Positions 39,601 to 54,600 of a stretch of 64,000 bases of DNA are shown piece by piece. The stretch lies in the NCBI GenBank assembly GCA_949130485.1, contig OX422183.1, positions 25,497,316 through 25,561,315 on the forward strand, read 5' to 3'. The notes beneath the pieces were generated by a model that did not search any database, had not been told where the DNA came from, and saw only the letters and a list, made by a program, of their open reading frames with translations. The translations under genes and the position numbers were made by a program. The stretch's first letter is position 1; each line of letters starts with the position of its first letter. This DNA is from Agelas oroides (Eukaryota; Porifera; Demospongiae; Agelasida; Agelasidae).

Positions 39601-42600
39601 CATATATCTGCGGAAAAGATAATTATTGTGTATATTAATACATTAGACCTTCACTACTTAAAATAACTTGCAATGCATTACATAGAGTGCATGTGTTGAA
39701 ACTCAAAACGTATTGCTTCACTAATGCAATTTTTGTCTACTAATGCAAACACAGTTCAAAGGGTCCCAAGGAGTTCAGATTACAGTGGAACCCCACTTAA
39801 TGGATACCCCTCCTCAGGGTGGTTAAGGCATACCCCAATTTGATTTTTAGCTCAATTTTTGCTTTACCCTTTGTACTTTGAGCAACTGTTGAAGACAAAG
39901 TACATGTTCTAACTTAACAATCATTGATTAACCAAGTAGCAAATAGATTGTAGTTTAATATAAACAAGCATTACCGTGGCAACATGCAAACAGTCCCAAA
40001 ATCAGGGGAGTCAAAGTTTAACTGCCTTATGCAATATGCGGAACGTCAAACGCCTTTGAATCCCGATGAAATGGATATTGAGCGAAAGCTCTTTGCTTTA
40101 GCTATCTGAATCTGGGTAGGGACACTGCACCAGATACAACCTGAAGCTCCAAGAAGGAAATATAAGTGTTTTTACGCCTCTCCAGTGACAGCAACAACAG
40201 CCTCTGTCCCTAGGTACAGTACATTAGTACAACTAGTCCACTACACACTCTCGAAGTTTTAGTCACAAATCTAGCCATCTGACCTTCCGCATCAATCGCC
40301 AAAGACGATGGGTCATCGTCGCCTGAGTAGCTCAAGACATAATCCCCTCTCCTTCTTCCAGGAACACGCAGCGCTCGGCCTCAGTGGCATCCCTTCGGTA
40401 AGTCAGACCCACCTACTTCACAACCATGGATAACACAAAGCTAAACAATACCGACTAACAGCGAGAATAACACTAGCAAAGCTAAGAAGCTTACACACGG
40501 CAGCCATTCAATCTCCGCAAACTATGGCAACACATTTGCAAATTATTGCAATACTTTCGCATACCTTCATGTCACACGTAATACATTTGGGGCCGCCTTA
40601 ACCGACCTGAGTCAACAGCAGACACCCACGATGTAATGTACAATTCTAAAAGTCCTGACTGTCCTTTCATTCACTTCAATACTTAAGCAACCCCTGAATA
40701 GCGGACACCCTGCTACTCCGTATAACAGACCGTTTTTGCGGTCCCAATTGCAAGGGAAACAAAATACTAAACAACCCAGATTTAGCGGACACTCGTCGAC
40801 CTTTTTAGCAAGATTGTCCACCATCGCTGCTGTAATTAACAACATGATATTAGATTAGTGCTGTTACTTGTAGTAATAGCCTCTGCTTAGCCTTCCCTGC
40901 CAGTGTACAGCAAAGGAAAGCTCTGAAAACATAGCCACGTTGTACTCAATAGCCTGATTATGCAGTACTGTGCCTATAGAAAATATACTGGAAGCCCCTG
41001 AGCTAGGGACACCTCGCTATAAGTGACAAAATGTTAGTTACCAATGGTGCCCATTATAGACAGGCTCCACTGTAGTGAGGGTCTACTGTACTTAATTTTC
41101 TCCTGACATAATATCTCCTTAACAAAGTTCAGATACAAGTAATCCTCACCTCTAAGGCAGCATTAAGTAAAACAGAGAGGTCATTTTGCTGATTAAGCAG
41201 GGACTCAAAAACTGTCAGAAAGTAGAGATAGGCAAGTGGCTGTGAGTGGAGGTCATCCTGTGGATGGATTGATGAAGTACACATTAGTGAACTACTGCAT
41301 ATTCATTACAAATCAATGGATTTTCTTGCATCATAGTGATGCATTTACCTACCTTGAATATAGTCCTTTCAGACAACCAATAAAATGGAGGGATATATGT
41401 TCCAGTAAAATTACTTGCAATCTTTTGGCTCAAGAATGTTCCAAGTACAGCACGACCCTGTAGTATAACAATCAGCAAGTTCCCAGCCAAAGTATCATAT
41501 CTACATATACCCAGAATGCATGATAAGTTTACCTCCGGTTCATAAGGAGCAACCAATTGCCTCATGCTCTCCTTTTTGCAAGAGTCCAGAATCCTCAAGA
41601 GGTAAAACTTCAACACATTGAGTGGAAGATGAAGAGGATCAGAGTGATAAGAAAGTAGTGTTGACTGCACCTCATCGTAATCAAGTAACAGCTGCAAATT
41701 CTTCAGCCAGTGTTTCTGCTCATTTATGTGCTCAAGTAGCCACAATACATTAACCTTGTTGGGCTTGTGAAAGTAACAGAAGAAGTGTGTGAGTAAACCA
41801 TCAGCTATAAATGGTACAATAGAAACATTTGTCCTTTCAGCATGACCAAATACTTCAGTAATTGCCTCAGAAATTTCAGGCATCTCTGGGCAGCTCCCCT
41901 GCAACTAAATCAGAAGAAAGAGTTCGTCATTTTAATCACAATTGATAAATTAAACAGCTCACCTCAAAACTATGCCTGTTGAAATGTTCACTGCAGAGCC
42001 CATTAACCATAAGCTGGCATTTCATCAGTACATCGTTGTCATTCAGATCATACTGGACAGCCAGGAAGGCGGCATGCATGACATTCAACTTTGCTTCAGA
42101 TGTTGCAGACAAAGCACTGTAGATATCTTTGCGTATAGCTGGTGAGTGAATCTATGGTATGTGTGTGCATATTAACAAGAAATAGATATTGTAGCCAACC
42201 AAGAAAGTACATCAGATAACGTGCAACACATTAAGAACCACCCACCCTCCCTTACATGGAGGGTATATACGTATATAAATATCTTTAACCATTCACAAAA
42301 TTTGCAAGACTCAAATATGCCACAGGTAAACAAGTTTCCTAAACTAAAAGTGGCCTCTCTGCCACAAATTCACGATATGATGAGTAACAATAGTTATATT
42401 GAGTAATGGCATAGTACACCCATGAATACACACACACTACATTTACCATCACATGATAGGCATTGTACCAAAGCTCCATTTTTATGGTGGAAGTTTGATC
42501 ATTTCCACAAGCAGTTAACAGGGAAGCAAAGAAGGTGTTCATTACAAAAGTGGTCATATCCTCGGTCTTTAAAAGAATTGCAGATGAAGTTGATGAAGAG

Positions 42601-45600
42601 CGACACCTTCCTAAAATCTGTTCAGTTACTGAAGGCAGCTTGATGAGTGGATCAACAACAGCAACAGTCTTTAAAATGTTTGACTGATTTAGGTATGCAT
42701 AAACATGAAGTGATGTCAACTGAGATATGTTGGAAGCTGAAGGAGTAAGAACTGCTCCAAAGGCTGCTTCAACTATCTCTTCAACAACTTGTTGATTGTG
42801 CGACCAGATTGAAAGCTGTTCCCGAGTAAAATCATGGAAGTATCTATTCCAAAATTGTTTATGTTGATCAATTGCTGCTACAGCAACTGTAACACATCCT
42901 TCTTGTTCCTGCAGAGGAGACCAGATTACTGAATAACAAATATACATTCATAAACACATACGTTACCTTATTTTTGGTTAGACGTTCTTCCAAATGTTTT
43001 TTTAGTTCTTCAAAGCCAGGTTGATAGCCAACTCTCACTTCTGTAATATTAGAATCCTCTGACTGACAAATATCATGAGCAACTTCCTTTACTAGGTCCA
43101 TAATCTGAGGACAAACAACAGCAAAGTAAGGAAATGTTAACTGATAGTCTCCAGTAAGTTCCTTTCTGCAATGAGATCCATGTTGAATGCTGCTCAAAAT
43201 TTTTAATTTGGACAGCTTCTGTGGAATGGGGAGACACTTTGTCAGATCAAGAAAGAGCTGTTTTACTTTGTCTGTGCTCTGGGGACTGAAGAAGATGTCT
43301 AGGTTGTAATTGTCATTCATATAGTTGATCATGTACAAAACGAAGTGCAGGAAATGGGACTTCATAAGTGAATGAATAGAGTCAGTAATATTTAAGGCGG
43401 TTTGACCTGTTTGTGTAAATTTTACAGCACGATGGAGATATTCAGTCATAACTTCTGCTTTCCAATAAGATCGGAAATGATGGCACAGTGCATCACCTAT
43501 TTCTGTGTCAAAAAGCCTCTGCAACATTTCACTTCTTGCCGATGGCGTCATCTTCTGATTAAATGGTCTTGAATGATCTGAACCAAATGATAGTCGAGAC
43601 ACAACATGTGGGATTGACTGTCGAAGCAAATCTTTTAGTATGAAGAAAAAAGAGTCCTTAATGCTAGATAGATTTTGCTCCGTGGGAAAGCAAGTTATGC
43701 GAAACCACTCCACACTGTCAACTATACCATGGGAATGGCCATGTGCAATGGTGTCAAGGTAACAGTGGTCCCAGCCATTCAGAAAAAGTGAAGGATAACA
43801 AGAAATAAAAAACATGGTAGGTGGGAAATGTAATAAAACCACAAAAAGCTTTGGTTTGAAAGGCTCTTTGGCAGAAGCTTCCTCTTCTTCTATCATGACC
43901 CTCAGGTGGTTAACAGTGTTTCTGGAGACTTCTTGAACGCTGGCTAAGAGAAGCAGAACTTTCTCTTCAGATAATAAAAAATCCTTCAACCTTTTTCTCA
44001 CACTTTGCTGAGACTGAGTCGCTTCTATTTTGCAGACAACTAGTTTTGATACATCACAAAAAATATGTTTTCTAGGCCAGGTTTCATCATTTGCATCTTG
44101 ACTAGCTGAGTTAACTGTACTAGAGTATACACTTGGCAGGTTGTGTATCAGTGGTGAAGTTCGTGTGAAACACAGGAGCTTAGTATTAGATCTGAAAACA
44201 AAAAGGAAAAACAGGTAAATCAATGACAGGTAGCGTTGTCACCTATGGTTTCTCACCATACTCTGAGCACATACCTCTTTCCCTGTACTGCTATTTTGTC
44301 AAGCTGTTGTTGTATGAGATCCTTCAAACTAAAATGTTTCTGGTAGGTGAGATAGTTACGAATATACAATGCAGGGATCTGGCGTTCATGTAGTACAAGT
44401 GCTTCTGGGGTCATAAGTTGCATCACCTCTTTGCACAAATACCTAACAAGCCATTGGACAAGAAGTGACCATATTAGTTGGGTTACTGGAGCTAACGGTT
44501 GAGTTAAATCAATAGGGGCCCTCTGAAGTGTATTGAAAGCACATAGTACAGCTTGTCTTGCTGTTGCTTTGTCATTCAATTCTGTCTTGATGATTCTTTC
44601 AAACTTTGGATTGGAGCTCTGCACTAAACTTGCTAAATACTCTGCATCACACTCCATCTCTTTTGTAGAAACCTAAAAATTGGAAACATAAGTATCTCAT
44701 AGTTTTAGTCGTTGCAGACAAAAACAAATCCTACTGCTCACCTGCGTGAGACGAAAGTTGAATTTCACTGTTAATACTTCAGTCAGCACCTGTAAAATGT
44801 GGATCTGTTTCTCCTGTGCATTTTCAAACTTATCCACAGAGGAGGATGTCTCTTTACATGCATCAGTGTGTGTAGGCTTGAATTCCACTGGCAGCACTTT
44901 CAACAGCAATGAATATAATGTCTCTTCACAGAATCCATAAAAGCTAGATGGTCCACCACTGCACAGAATGAACTCTTGTACCTGTGACATACATGTATAT
45001 GTATTCGTTGACTGATGGTAACAGTGCTACAGTGGAACCCCACTATTCTGAACCTCTGAAATGTGGACACCTCGTTTTAGTGGACATTTTGCTCAGGTAG
45101 GGTATGCATTCCCATTAACAGCCATACATAATAACTCCTGAAATGTGAACACCCCGCTATTCCATAAAGCAGACAAGTTTTCAGTTCCTCTAGTACCTGG
45201 ACTGTACAATATTCACTCGACAATGGAGACGCTTGCATGCCTCTCATGCAAGGTTGTCCACCACTGCTGAGCAAATAAACAAGTGGACTTTGTAATTCCA
45301 CTGGTAGGCATAGTACTAGCCTCTGGTTAGCCTTTCTTGCAAACATACAGCAAGGGAGAGCTTTGGAATGCATGCCATGACTAGTGGAAATATAGTGGAA
45401 GCCACCAAAATACAGACACCTCTATATTCCAGACATGCAGTGGTGGTCCTTATGTGGTGGATTAGTGGGGTTCCACAGTTTACCCTGTCAATCATGGGAA
45501 TACAAAACACAGTGAAGCTGATGATTCATACCTTTTCATATGCAGCCTCCACAACTGACTTGAGCCCTGTTGGTAAACGCTTCAGAACACATCCATATAT

Positions 45601-48600
45601 GTCTTCATGTGTTAAGTAGTACTTCTCAAACCTGTTCAAAAATGGTGCTGGTGTGTGATTTAGTTCTGATTTCTTAAGTGCTACAATGCATTTAAAATTG
45701 GGATGAACACGGCAGGGCTTAAGATGAGCACCAATGGCAATATTAGCATACAGTCGTGTACTAGATTTGTCTATTTGATCATCTGGCTTTGAATCATGTT
45801 GTTGAAGTTTCAATTTTAGATTGTGTGGTTGATCATTTGGCTTTGAATCACCTAGTTTGGAATCATGTGGTTCGGGGTTAGGTTGATCATCAGGTACAGG
45901 AATATCAATTCGCTTAAATCTTCGATTAAACAAGTCATAGAAACTCTCATGAATATCATCAGTTTGTATCATCACAATCCTGTGACCTTGAATGGCCGAA
46001 TGCCTGATTCCAGCAATTGTGTCAATCTGAAAAACAAAGCAAACAGATCAGTTCCTGAGAAAATTTAACGTAGAGAATCATAACACTAAACAAAACCAGG
46101 TTCCTTAAACAAAACTTTAGAAATGGAATCGTCCCCAAAAAAAGACAAGGGAAATGACAACACCATTTCAAATCTTTCGTTATTTGCTAACCATGCCTTT
46201 TTTACATGAGTGCAATTGTGATGTGTTTGCAACACTATTTCTTCAAGTGCTTTTGGTTCATCATCTCAGGTCGGTTAAGGCAACCCCCAAATATAATGTT
46301 CATGACACAGAAGTATGCAAAAGAATTCGCTCAAATTGAATGGTTGCCATGTGTACGCTTTTTAGCTTTGCTTGTGTTATTCATTAGTCTGCCTGTATAG
46401 CTATCGCAAGTGGTAAAGTAGATAGGGCTACAATTGAGACAAAGTGCTGTGTGTTTCTGGGAGCAGAAGACGGGAATATGAATTGAGCCGCTTCAGCAAT
46501 GATGACTTATCACACATGGAGGTTTATTCAGAATGTCAAATGGCTAGATTTGTGGCTGTGACTTTGAGGGTGTGTCAATGATTAGTTTTACCAATGTATT
46601 GGACCTGGAAACAGAAACAGTTGACTGAGCTTTGATAGTAGACATAAGTGCCAATTTCAGGCATAAAGATGTCTACTGTATTTTTTTCGATCAGACGCCA
46701 CTACTATTTTTTTCGCTGTTTGTTTTGGTGTGGCTACTATTCAATTGTGGCATTTATTTCTTTAGAAAGCCCGCAGACATCAATGACAGCTTGATAAGGT
46801 ACGTACGAGTAAGATGACGACGATTGTTAGATGCTGTCAGTAGTACGCTCAGCCTCTCAGTCCTGCTGTCAGCCGTGAAAATTACTCGTACAATACAAAT
46901 AGTCCTAGTGCTAGCATGGTGACCATCCCGTATGGACTGGGAGTCATTCTACACAGAGAGTCAACCACTCCTCTGACTAATTTAAGGGGAGTCACTCAAT
47001 TCTACATTTCTTTGGTGCCAACTTGTAAGGTTGCATGTAGCACATGATGACTTCGATTATTCAACTTCTTCATCAGCTATTAAATAGAGATATTGTGGTG
47101 GTTAACTTACACATCCTAATCTTTTGCTTTCCATGTAAGTTACCACAAATCAGCGATCACAGACAGTGATGAAGATCACATGCATGCTTGCACCATTCTG
47201 ACCGTGTACCAGAGCTGATTTCCCTAATTAATAGAGATCTAACATCTTGGTAATATCAGAGCAAAAGCTACGGCCTATGACATTCAAAGTAGATAAATCC
47301 TGATTCCCCTGCGACTGGGAAGGCTGATGGCAGAGAAGGCTTGGCAGAGCCATGGTTATGGAGGGGTTGAAGTCATATGGCACAGGAGCATTTGTGCAGT
47401 CCCTATAGGGAGATCACCTAGAATCAAATATATGGTGTGAGATCTGAAGTGGAGGATGGGAAGAGATCAGTACATGTGTATGGTGTAGTGACCAGAAGAT
47501 GGAGGATTATAGTGGAATTGAAAAGAGTCATTATTTGATGCATTTGCTCAGCACATGTCACCCCCACCCTTAACGGTGATACATTGCGCTCAAATACGCA
47601 AGGCAGATTTAGGTTCAGTTGTGGTGCTGGGTGGACCTTACTCGAGCACTTGTATAAGTATGATGATAGAACTCCATGGAAAAAGAAGTCTAAGTGCTGG
47701 AAGTTGGTTGTTACTCCAGCCTTTGTACATGTATTACGATAGCTTTCAGATTAACTGTGAAATCAAGCACATGGCAAAAATAATGATTAATAAGAGGAAG
47801 ATCGGATACAAGGACAAAGCTTAGAGCAACCTGTGTTCTCATAAGGATGTTCAATGTGCCTAGTGGGATGCTGCCACTCACAACTGGACCACTATTCAAG
47901 AAGAAAGGAAGCTCCTGTCAGGATGAGGATCCAGTTTGGTACAAATATGGCAGAAGGGAAATAGATTCAACTGAGGAAAAGACGGATGATGTAAGAAGAT
48001 TCAGAACTACTGTCAAACAAATACTCATTACACTCAGAAGCCAAATTGAAAATGGCAGAGACACAAGTCTGCAAGGGAAGACTATGCCAGCATAGAGGGG
48101 GAAGTGGAGCCAACAATTATATAAATGCTGGAGCCAGTAATTGCTGAATCAGCAATTGTACCTACATAAAACAGACAATACATAAACTTTTTAGTGGCGG
48201 CTACTGTAACAACAATGGCAAATTTCACATTGCCAAGTTCCCTTGAATAGTCACCCAATAAAAGTGGGAAGAGTGAGACAAAAACTGTAGTCAGCACTAC
48301 AAGAGGTAGGGTGTGCACCTGCTAAAAGATTCAATCCAGACTGATGTCTGGGTAGTGTGGGTCAACTTCAAGGATGCTTATATCACACTGCTCATCCAAC
48401 CAGCCCACCAAAAGTACCTGAGGTTCATATGGAAGCCAAAGATCTTCTAATTCGTCTCCCAAAATGGGCACATGCAGCTTGCTTGGTTGAAATAACAATA
48501 CTCAAATTGCATAGTAGAATTTGTTATTCCTCCCTAATTTTTGAACAAGCTGTTTTTCAAATTTATAACTTAACACTTTGCATGCACCGTTTATTAAACG

Positions 48601-51600
48601 CAGAAGTTAAATTTATCGGTCTGAGGTCAAAGTGCCAAGCATTACTAGGAAAGCCCTAGGCCTAGCTAGGTAAGTGATTTGTATTTGTTTGAAGCCATTC
48701 TCTGCAGTAGCTTACCAGCAATTTGAAGCTATTACTCCTGCCTTATGTGAACACTGGAAGCCGCTTGCTCTCTTTGTTCAAGAAAAGGCTTCGCGTTTGA
48801 CAGCGCTTGGAAAAATGCAAAATTGATCATGAACTAGCACTGCCCCTTCCTGCCTTCCATAAGAGTGATGTAGCGGAATGTGTGGCTGACACTTATCACT
48901 ATTCAATAGGTAGGGATTTACCCTAAAATCTTGCTTGGCTTTGCTATTTACTATGCAAACTTTCCCGCACCAACATACTGGCGCATTGCACTTTGAATGT
49001 ATAGCCCGTGTGCCAATTTATTTTGCTCTCGCTTCCAACTATTTCAAGACAGAAATAATGTAACTGGTTTATGGAGGATGCTTACCTGCCGCGTATTGTG
49101 TGTACCATCTTTGGCTTTCCTCGTTGTTTAACAAGGCACAGCTCGAGATCTGTCTTGCCATTTATAAAGCACAAGAGATGCTGTACTTTTATAGTTAGCA
49201 CTGTGCCTGTTACTTATTGGCATTGAGAAGAATACATGGCTGATGAGTCACTTTCTTGATCAAGGAGATCAACAACCATCCAGGCTGTTATCACTCACCA
49301 TGCTCTGCCCCTTGATGGCTTCTGGACCAACCCACTTGTAATAGTACGGGAAGCCCCAAGCTTATCAGAGATCGGATACAAAGCATATAGCTATTCACCC
49401 TCGGCCGTGATAATGCTTAGCCGTATCCATGATGCCAATTGGTGTCTATCGTGTTTCATGACATATGTGCATATGATGTCAAATGGCACCTACCATGTTT
49501 CATGACATATGTGTGTATGACACAAATTGGCATCTACCATGTATAATGGGTATACTAAACAACAAACTACAAAATTTGTAGCCTTAGATATATGTAATAA
49601 TATAGGACCAGATGCATTGCTCCCCAGTCTGCACAAGTTATAAATGTAGAATAGCATCAGCTAACACATAAAACATATTTGACATGTAACACACTAGACC
49701 CTAAATGATACTTGAGTTTGTTCAATGGTAGAGGATAAATTATCTATGACATTGCATGTGAATTAGGCACATTATGATATGCCAAATCTGCCTTAGAGAT
49801 TACGCTATTCAGATGTATTTTGCTGTTTTTTGGTCCCTCCATTTAAAACATTCTGCTTAACATAAAGCCATGAGTCTTGATAGCAATACGATGTAGAAAG
49901 TGTGGTAATCTCAACAGATAGGAATCAATGTTGTTGAACTGTACAAATGCTTAATTCATCAGCATATCTGTCTCAGTGTAATTTGCCATACTATACACTT
50001 ACCTTTTGCAACTCATTGTCTCCAGGAAAATGACTGCACATGTAAACTCGCATTTTTCCAGCGCCACTCCAGTGCCTTTCCAGTGCCTTATATTGGAAAA
50101 GTAGCCTTACAAGGGAGTCATCATCACTGGAGTGAATAATGATTTTATAACGCAATTCATCCTGAATGGTGGGTTTATCTTTGAGGCTATCCTTCAAAAC
50201 TTTTAGAGTGTCACGCCTTTTAACATCAGAAGTGGACAGATTCATCTAGAAGAGAGATCAAACAGAATGGAATAGTGAAGGAAGATTCAGGAATGTTAAA
50301 TTGAAAACTCACCTGATGTAAAAAGGTTTCACAAATCTCTGAAAATCGCTGTGAACCACTAAAATTTCTTTCTAAAGATTCAGTGACAAATTGTCCAACT
50401 TCTTTCAGTTCTAGATCTGCACTTGTACTCTGTACACACTTATGCTGGATATATTGCACAAAGTGAATGAAGTCTCTGAGGCCAAAAAATCGGGCTAGTT
50501 TCAATTTGGTGATAGTCTCAGTGTAAGCAGTAGAAAGATCAACCACTGTACCGAAATATACTTTCAGGTTACGTGGAGGACAACCAGGTGATTCAAAAAG
50601 GCATTCAGTAGCAAGAACTTCCAAGTCCTCGGATATCTCTGTAGGATCTCTAAATAGAGTAATGGCTCGATTTGTCTTAGATGCATCAAGGACAGTATTT
50701 GAAATGGCTACAAATGATACTTCAGGATTATCAAGGTGATGGTGAAGAATCTTTAAGGACTCGTGACTGTGTTCCGGCAGACCAGCTTCATCCATAAAGA
50801 CAACACATTTAATTGGAAGTGAAAACTGTCCAATGTTTTTCTGCCTGGTTATTGCACGCGAAAACACAGTATGAACTTCATTTGAAGTTGTGTGGTGTGA
50901 ACACTGATAGAAGTGTGGATCAAGGCAACAGAATATATCAGTTTCTCGAAATATTTTATTCTTTGATTCCTGACCTCTCAGGTTGGACACTACTATGTTA
51001 ACTGAAAGAGTTTTTGATGAACCGGGAGCCCCAACAATTATCAAGGGTGTCTGTGTTACAGTGCATATAATCACTGCAAAAAGATTTTCTTTGAGGGCTT
51101 GGGTCTTTGCAATTCCTTTAGGTAGTTCAATTTGCTGAGTGTACCAGTCAAGTTCGCTTTGAAAAACTTCCGAAAACTGTATCAAATTATTAAACTTGAG
51201 TGCAAACTCATTCTGGTATCTTGCACGATACGTTCTGTTGAGTCTCATGTAGTAAACTATACCAAGTGCCACAAGGATTGCACGTGAACTAGAGGTGGAG
51301 TCATCAGAGTCATTGTGTGGGTTAAATTTTTGGTAGACTTTCATTGTCCATTCATAGAAGGTGAAGACACGCTGTATATCCCTTTGACTAACACAGCATC
51401 TAGAACTCATTTTAGCTTCATCTTCTGTTAAGTTGCTCCTTAACTCTTCAAAAGCATACTTTCGCATCAGGTTTTGACTGAAGACTATCATTTCACTCAG
51501 TATTGAGTTATGTATTATAAAGAACTGATTGCCCTTTGGTTTCTTTGTTTCAGAAAGTTGATCACTTTTTGGCTCATGGATTTCAGAAGACTGATATTTT

Positions 51601-54600
51601 TCTTGCTTCTGTGTTTCAGATGGTTGAACCCATTTTGGCTTTTGGGTTTCAGAATGCTGATCTTTTCTTGAAATCTTCAGCTTAGAGAGCTGATTAGTAA
51701 ACATGTTTACCTTTGCCTGAACATATTGCCCTTCTTGATCTTCACCTAACGATCCATAATCCCACATCAAGTCGGTAAGTGTCGGATGCAGTTGTCGAAC
51801 ATAGTAGGAGTCCATTATCCATGTTTCATCTGAATTGTCGTTTATAATTCGAAATTTACTTGCATTAGCTACAGTTAGAGCAGCCAGACTATTTCCTCGA
51901 TGGGGATTACATGCAGCTACAATGAATAAATTCTTTGGAATAGGCTGCAAAAAAAATAACAGACCAAAATATTCACCTAAGCAACATAAATAGCTAGAAC
52001 AAGTACATTCAGTTACCTCTCCCTGAAATGTCCTGTCAACAATGAATTCTTTAAACAATCCTCCACATGATGAAGCATTCAGTTCATCAAAAAATATCTG
52101 AAAAGTAAATGAACTCTCAATATGTGATGGATTCAAGTAGCAGTAACATCAATAAGAATACAGTACACTCACTGTGACATGTGGGACACGAAGAAAGGTA
52201 GCAGAAGTTTCTGCATTTGCCTTCTGTAATTGATGTGCTTGCTCAAACACACATTTCAATTCCTTCCACAAATCATCAGGTTTCATTGCTAAGAAAATAA
52301 AATTACAGTTATCATCTCTACAGAGAACTTTACTTGCCTATCATACAGACGATAATTTTGCTAAAGACCTAAAAGCATACTTCATAGTCCATGAAGAAAA
52401 CAACTCACCAGCATGAACATTCAGTTTGTGAAATGTGGTCTTGACAGTTGCAGTTAGTAAAGCATAAAACACCTTCACAACAGGCTAAAAAGTGAATAAA
52501 AGCATACATACTATACTGTGCAAAATTAAAAGGAAAGATGTAAGGATGGCATGCCCAACAGTAAAGAAACAAGGTAAATTGGTATGATGGTAAAGCCCCA
52601 TCAATCCTTTTTCATGCTAAAGCAACTGTAAGCAAAACTATGTAGGGATGGAGCTGTAAAGATGGAACCTTGTATAATTGTATTTACCTTATATCATACT
52701 ACCTTGTTTCTATACTTTTTGGCATGTCATTTCAGAGTCAACATTAGAGGGAGACAGTAACTGATTGCATGCAGTCAGACCCTACGTACCTTCCCTATTA
52801 TCAAGGTCTTAGCAACAGATTTAATCCACCTTCATGTTGTCTGTGAAAGTGCATATTTCTAACAAATGTAGCCCCTTTCCCAGACAATCCGAACTCATTT
52901 TAGTTGCAGCTGAGATTATGTAAGTTGTGGTAAAGGCCACAGCCGTGGAGTAACCAGTGAGATTTAAAGCATTATGAATGACATTAGAAGTTACTTAATA
53001 ATTGCAGCACCTCTATAGTAGATAAAGGTGCTGTGTGTGCTTACATACGCCCTAGCATCACTGGATCAACGCATTCCCACTGGCTTATTCCACGACTTCA
53101 TGCAGGCCTTTAACCCTTTAGGGCCGATAGCACCAAAAGGTGCGTGACTAATATTGTACTGTTTTGTGGCTTCTCACTTTGCAATGCCGTTCCCACGAGA
53201 ACTGACACTATTGCTGGCAGTTTGTTAGTTCTCGCCCTCTCTGAAATTGTAGTAATAAAGGCGGGCTAGGTTGCTGAGCGTCGTAGCAAGCAACTGTTTT
53301 GGCAACGACAAGTCTGCTATCGTAAATAGCGCTCGAACGGCCGTTCAAGTACAAAATATCGTTCCTTCGTTTTATGCTTACCTGGAATAACGCTTCCGTT
53401 GTGAGTTACTATGGACCCCTCCTCTCCAGCAGTGAAGAAAGTAGCGCCATTCAACAAAAGAACGAGAAGTTTTGCAGAGATCCAACCGATACGCTTACCG
53501 CACGGCTACCTTGGCGAACGCTCCGCCCCTTGAATCCCACCCCTTCCTGCCTTGAATAACAATCATTGCAAATAACTGTCGGGGCATTCCCCCGAGGCTC
53601 GTGAAAGCTGTAACTATTGCTGCAGGGCATAGTAAAGATTGCTACGCACATTTTCAGCGAGTTTCTCAGCAGACATTGCACGTTCAGAACATTTTCAAGT
53701 TATTTTAGGCCCTAAAGGGTTAATTACATAATCTCCCAGCCGCTAGTAACTAAGTCCATGAAAGTCTGGAAAGTGGCTAGAGCCACACAGGGACATAATA
53801 AGGCCTGCCTGTTGTTCAGACCCCTTAGACAGGGCAAGCAAAATCTGGCTGATATCATGATTGTCTGTCACATGACTGAGAGCTGAGTATAACAGATACC
53901 CTTCCCTGTATATTACAGGTTTGTGGTTGTTGTAACCGAAAAACTATTCTTCACATTATAACTATAAGTAACGTCACAAAAGTGCATTGAAGATGAAAAA
54001 ATAGGCGGGCATGTCAGAAGTTAATTAATAAAGTAAGGTAGGGATGATATAAAAGTGAACGTAAATATACAGCCCTATCATTCGTCTTGCACTACAGTGC
54101 ACGAAACATGTAGAAAGAGATGAGGTTCTCATCCATGGTCTGAGAAAAGAGAGCCTGGTACACACATGCTCAGTTCCCCAGGATTTCTGTAAATTTGGCA
54201 TGTCCATGCAGCACAGTGTGTGCATTAAACCACGCCCAATACGTGGCTATCCAGAAGTGCGGAGTTGCCTAGATTCCAGTTTGCAGGAAAACTGGTCAAT
54301 TGCATTCACAGTACGACATCCAATTCCCATTCTGGTGCTAATTTGCGGTTTGAGAACATGTCCGCAAGCTGAAAGCATTGAAAAAAAAACCTGCTCTCGC
54401 GAAGCGGATGACTTATACTCAATCCTCAGATGTATCTCTGTCTTAAAACATGAAGGTAGACATTGAATCAGCTATTGCCCCAGGTGGAATAATAGCAGTA
54501 GCTTGGTTCAAAAGTTATGCTGCAATTTATGTGCTCAAAAGGTCTATTTAGAGCACAAATCGCCTTAAAATAGTTCTGGCAGCCGTTGTAAAAACAGTAG

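Larger units (their letters stand above)
46030..50002 (-). other. Intron 7 of the RNF213-like gene (about 4 kb)
   Basis: Holds the reverse-transcriptase fragment, a dispersed repeat, a 44-bp tandem repeat and GGTCGGTTAAGGCAACCCCC at about 46265, an end of an inverted-repeat family. Its 3' junction is the one with the frame problem. Confidence 0.7.

Noticed and set aside
44460..44530. Hydrophobic run LIWSLLVQWLVRYL as a membrane helix
   Set aside because: RNF213 proteins are soluble and the run contains charged residues at helix spacing; a buried helix is more likely.
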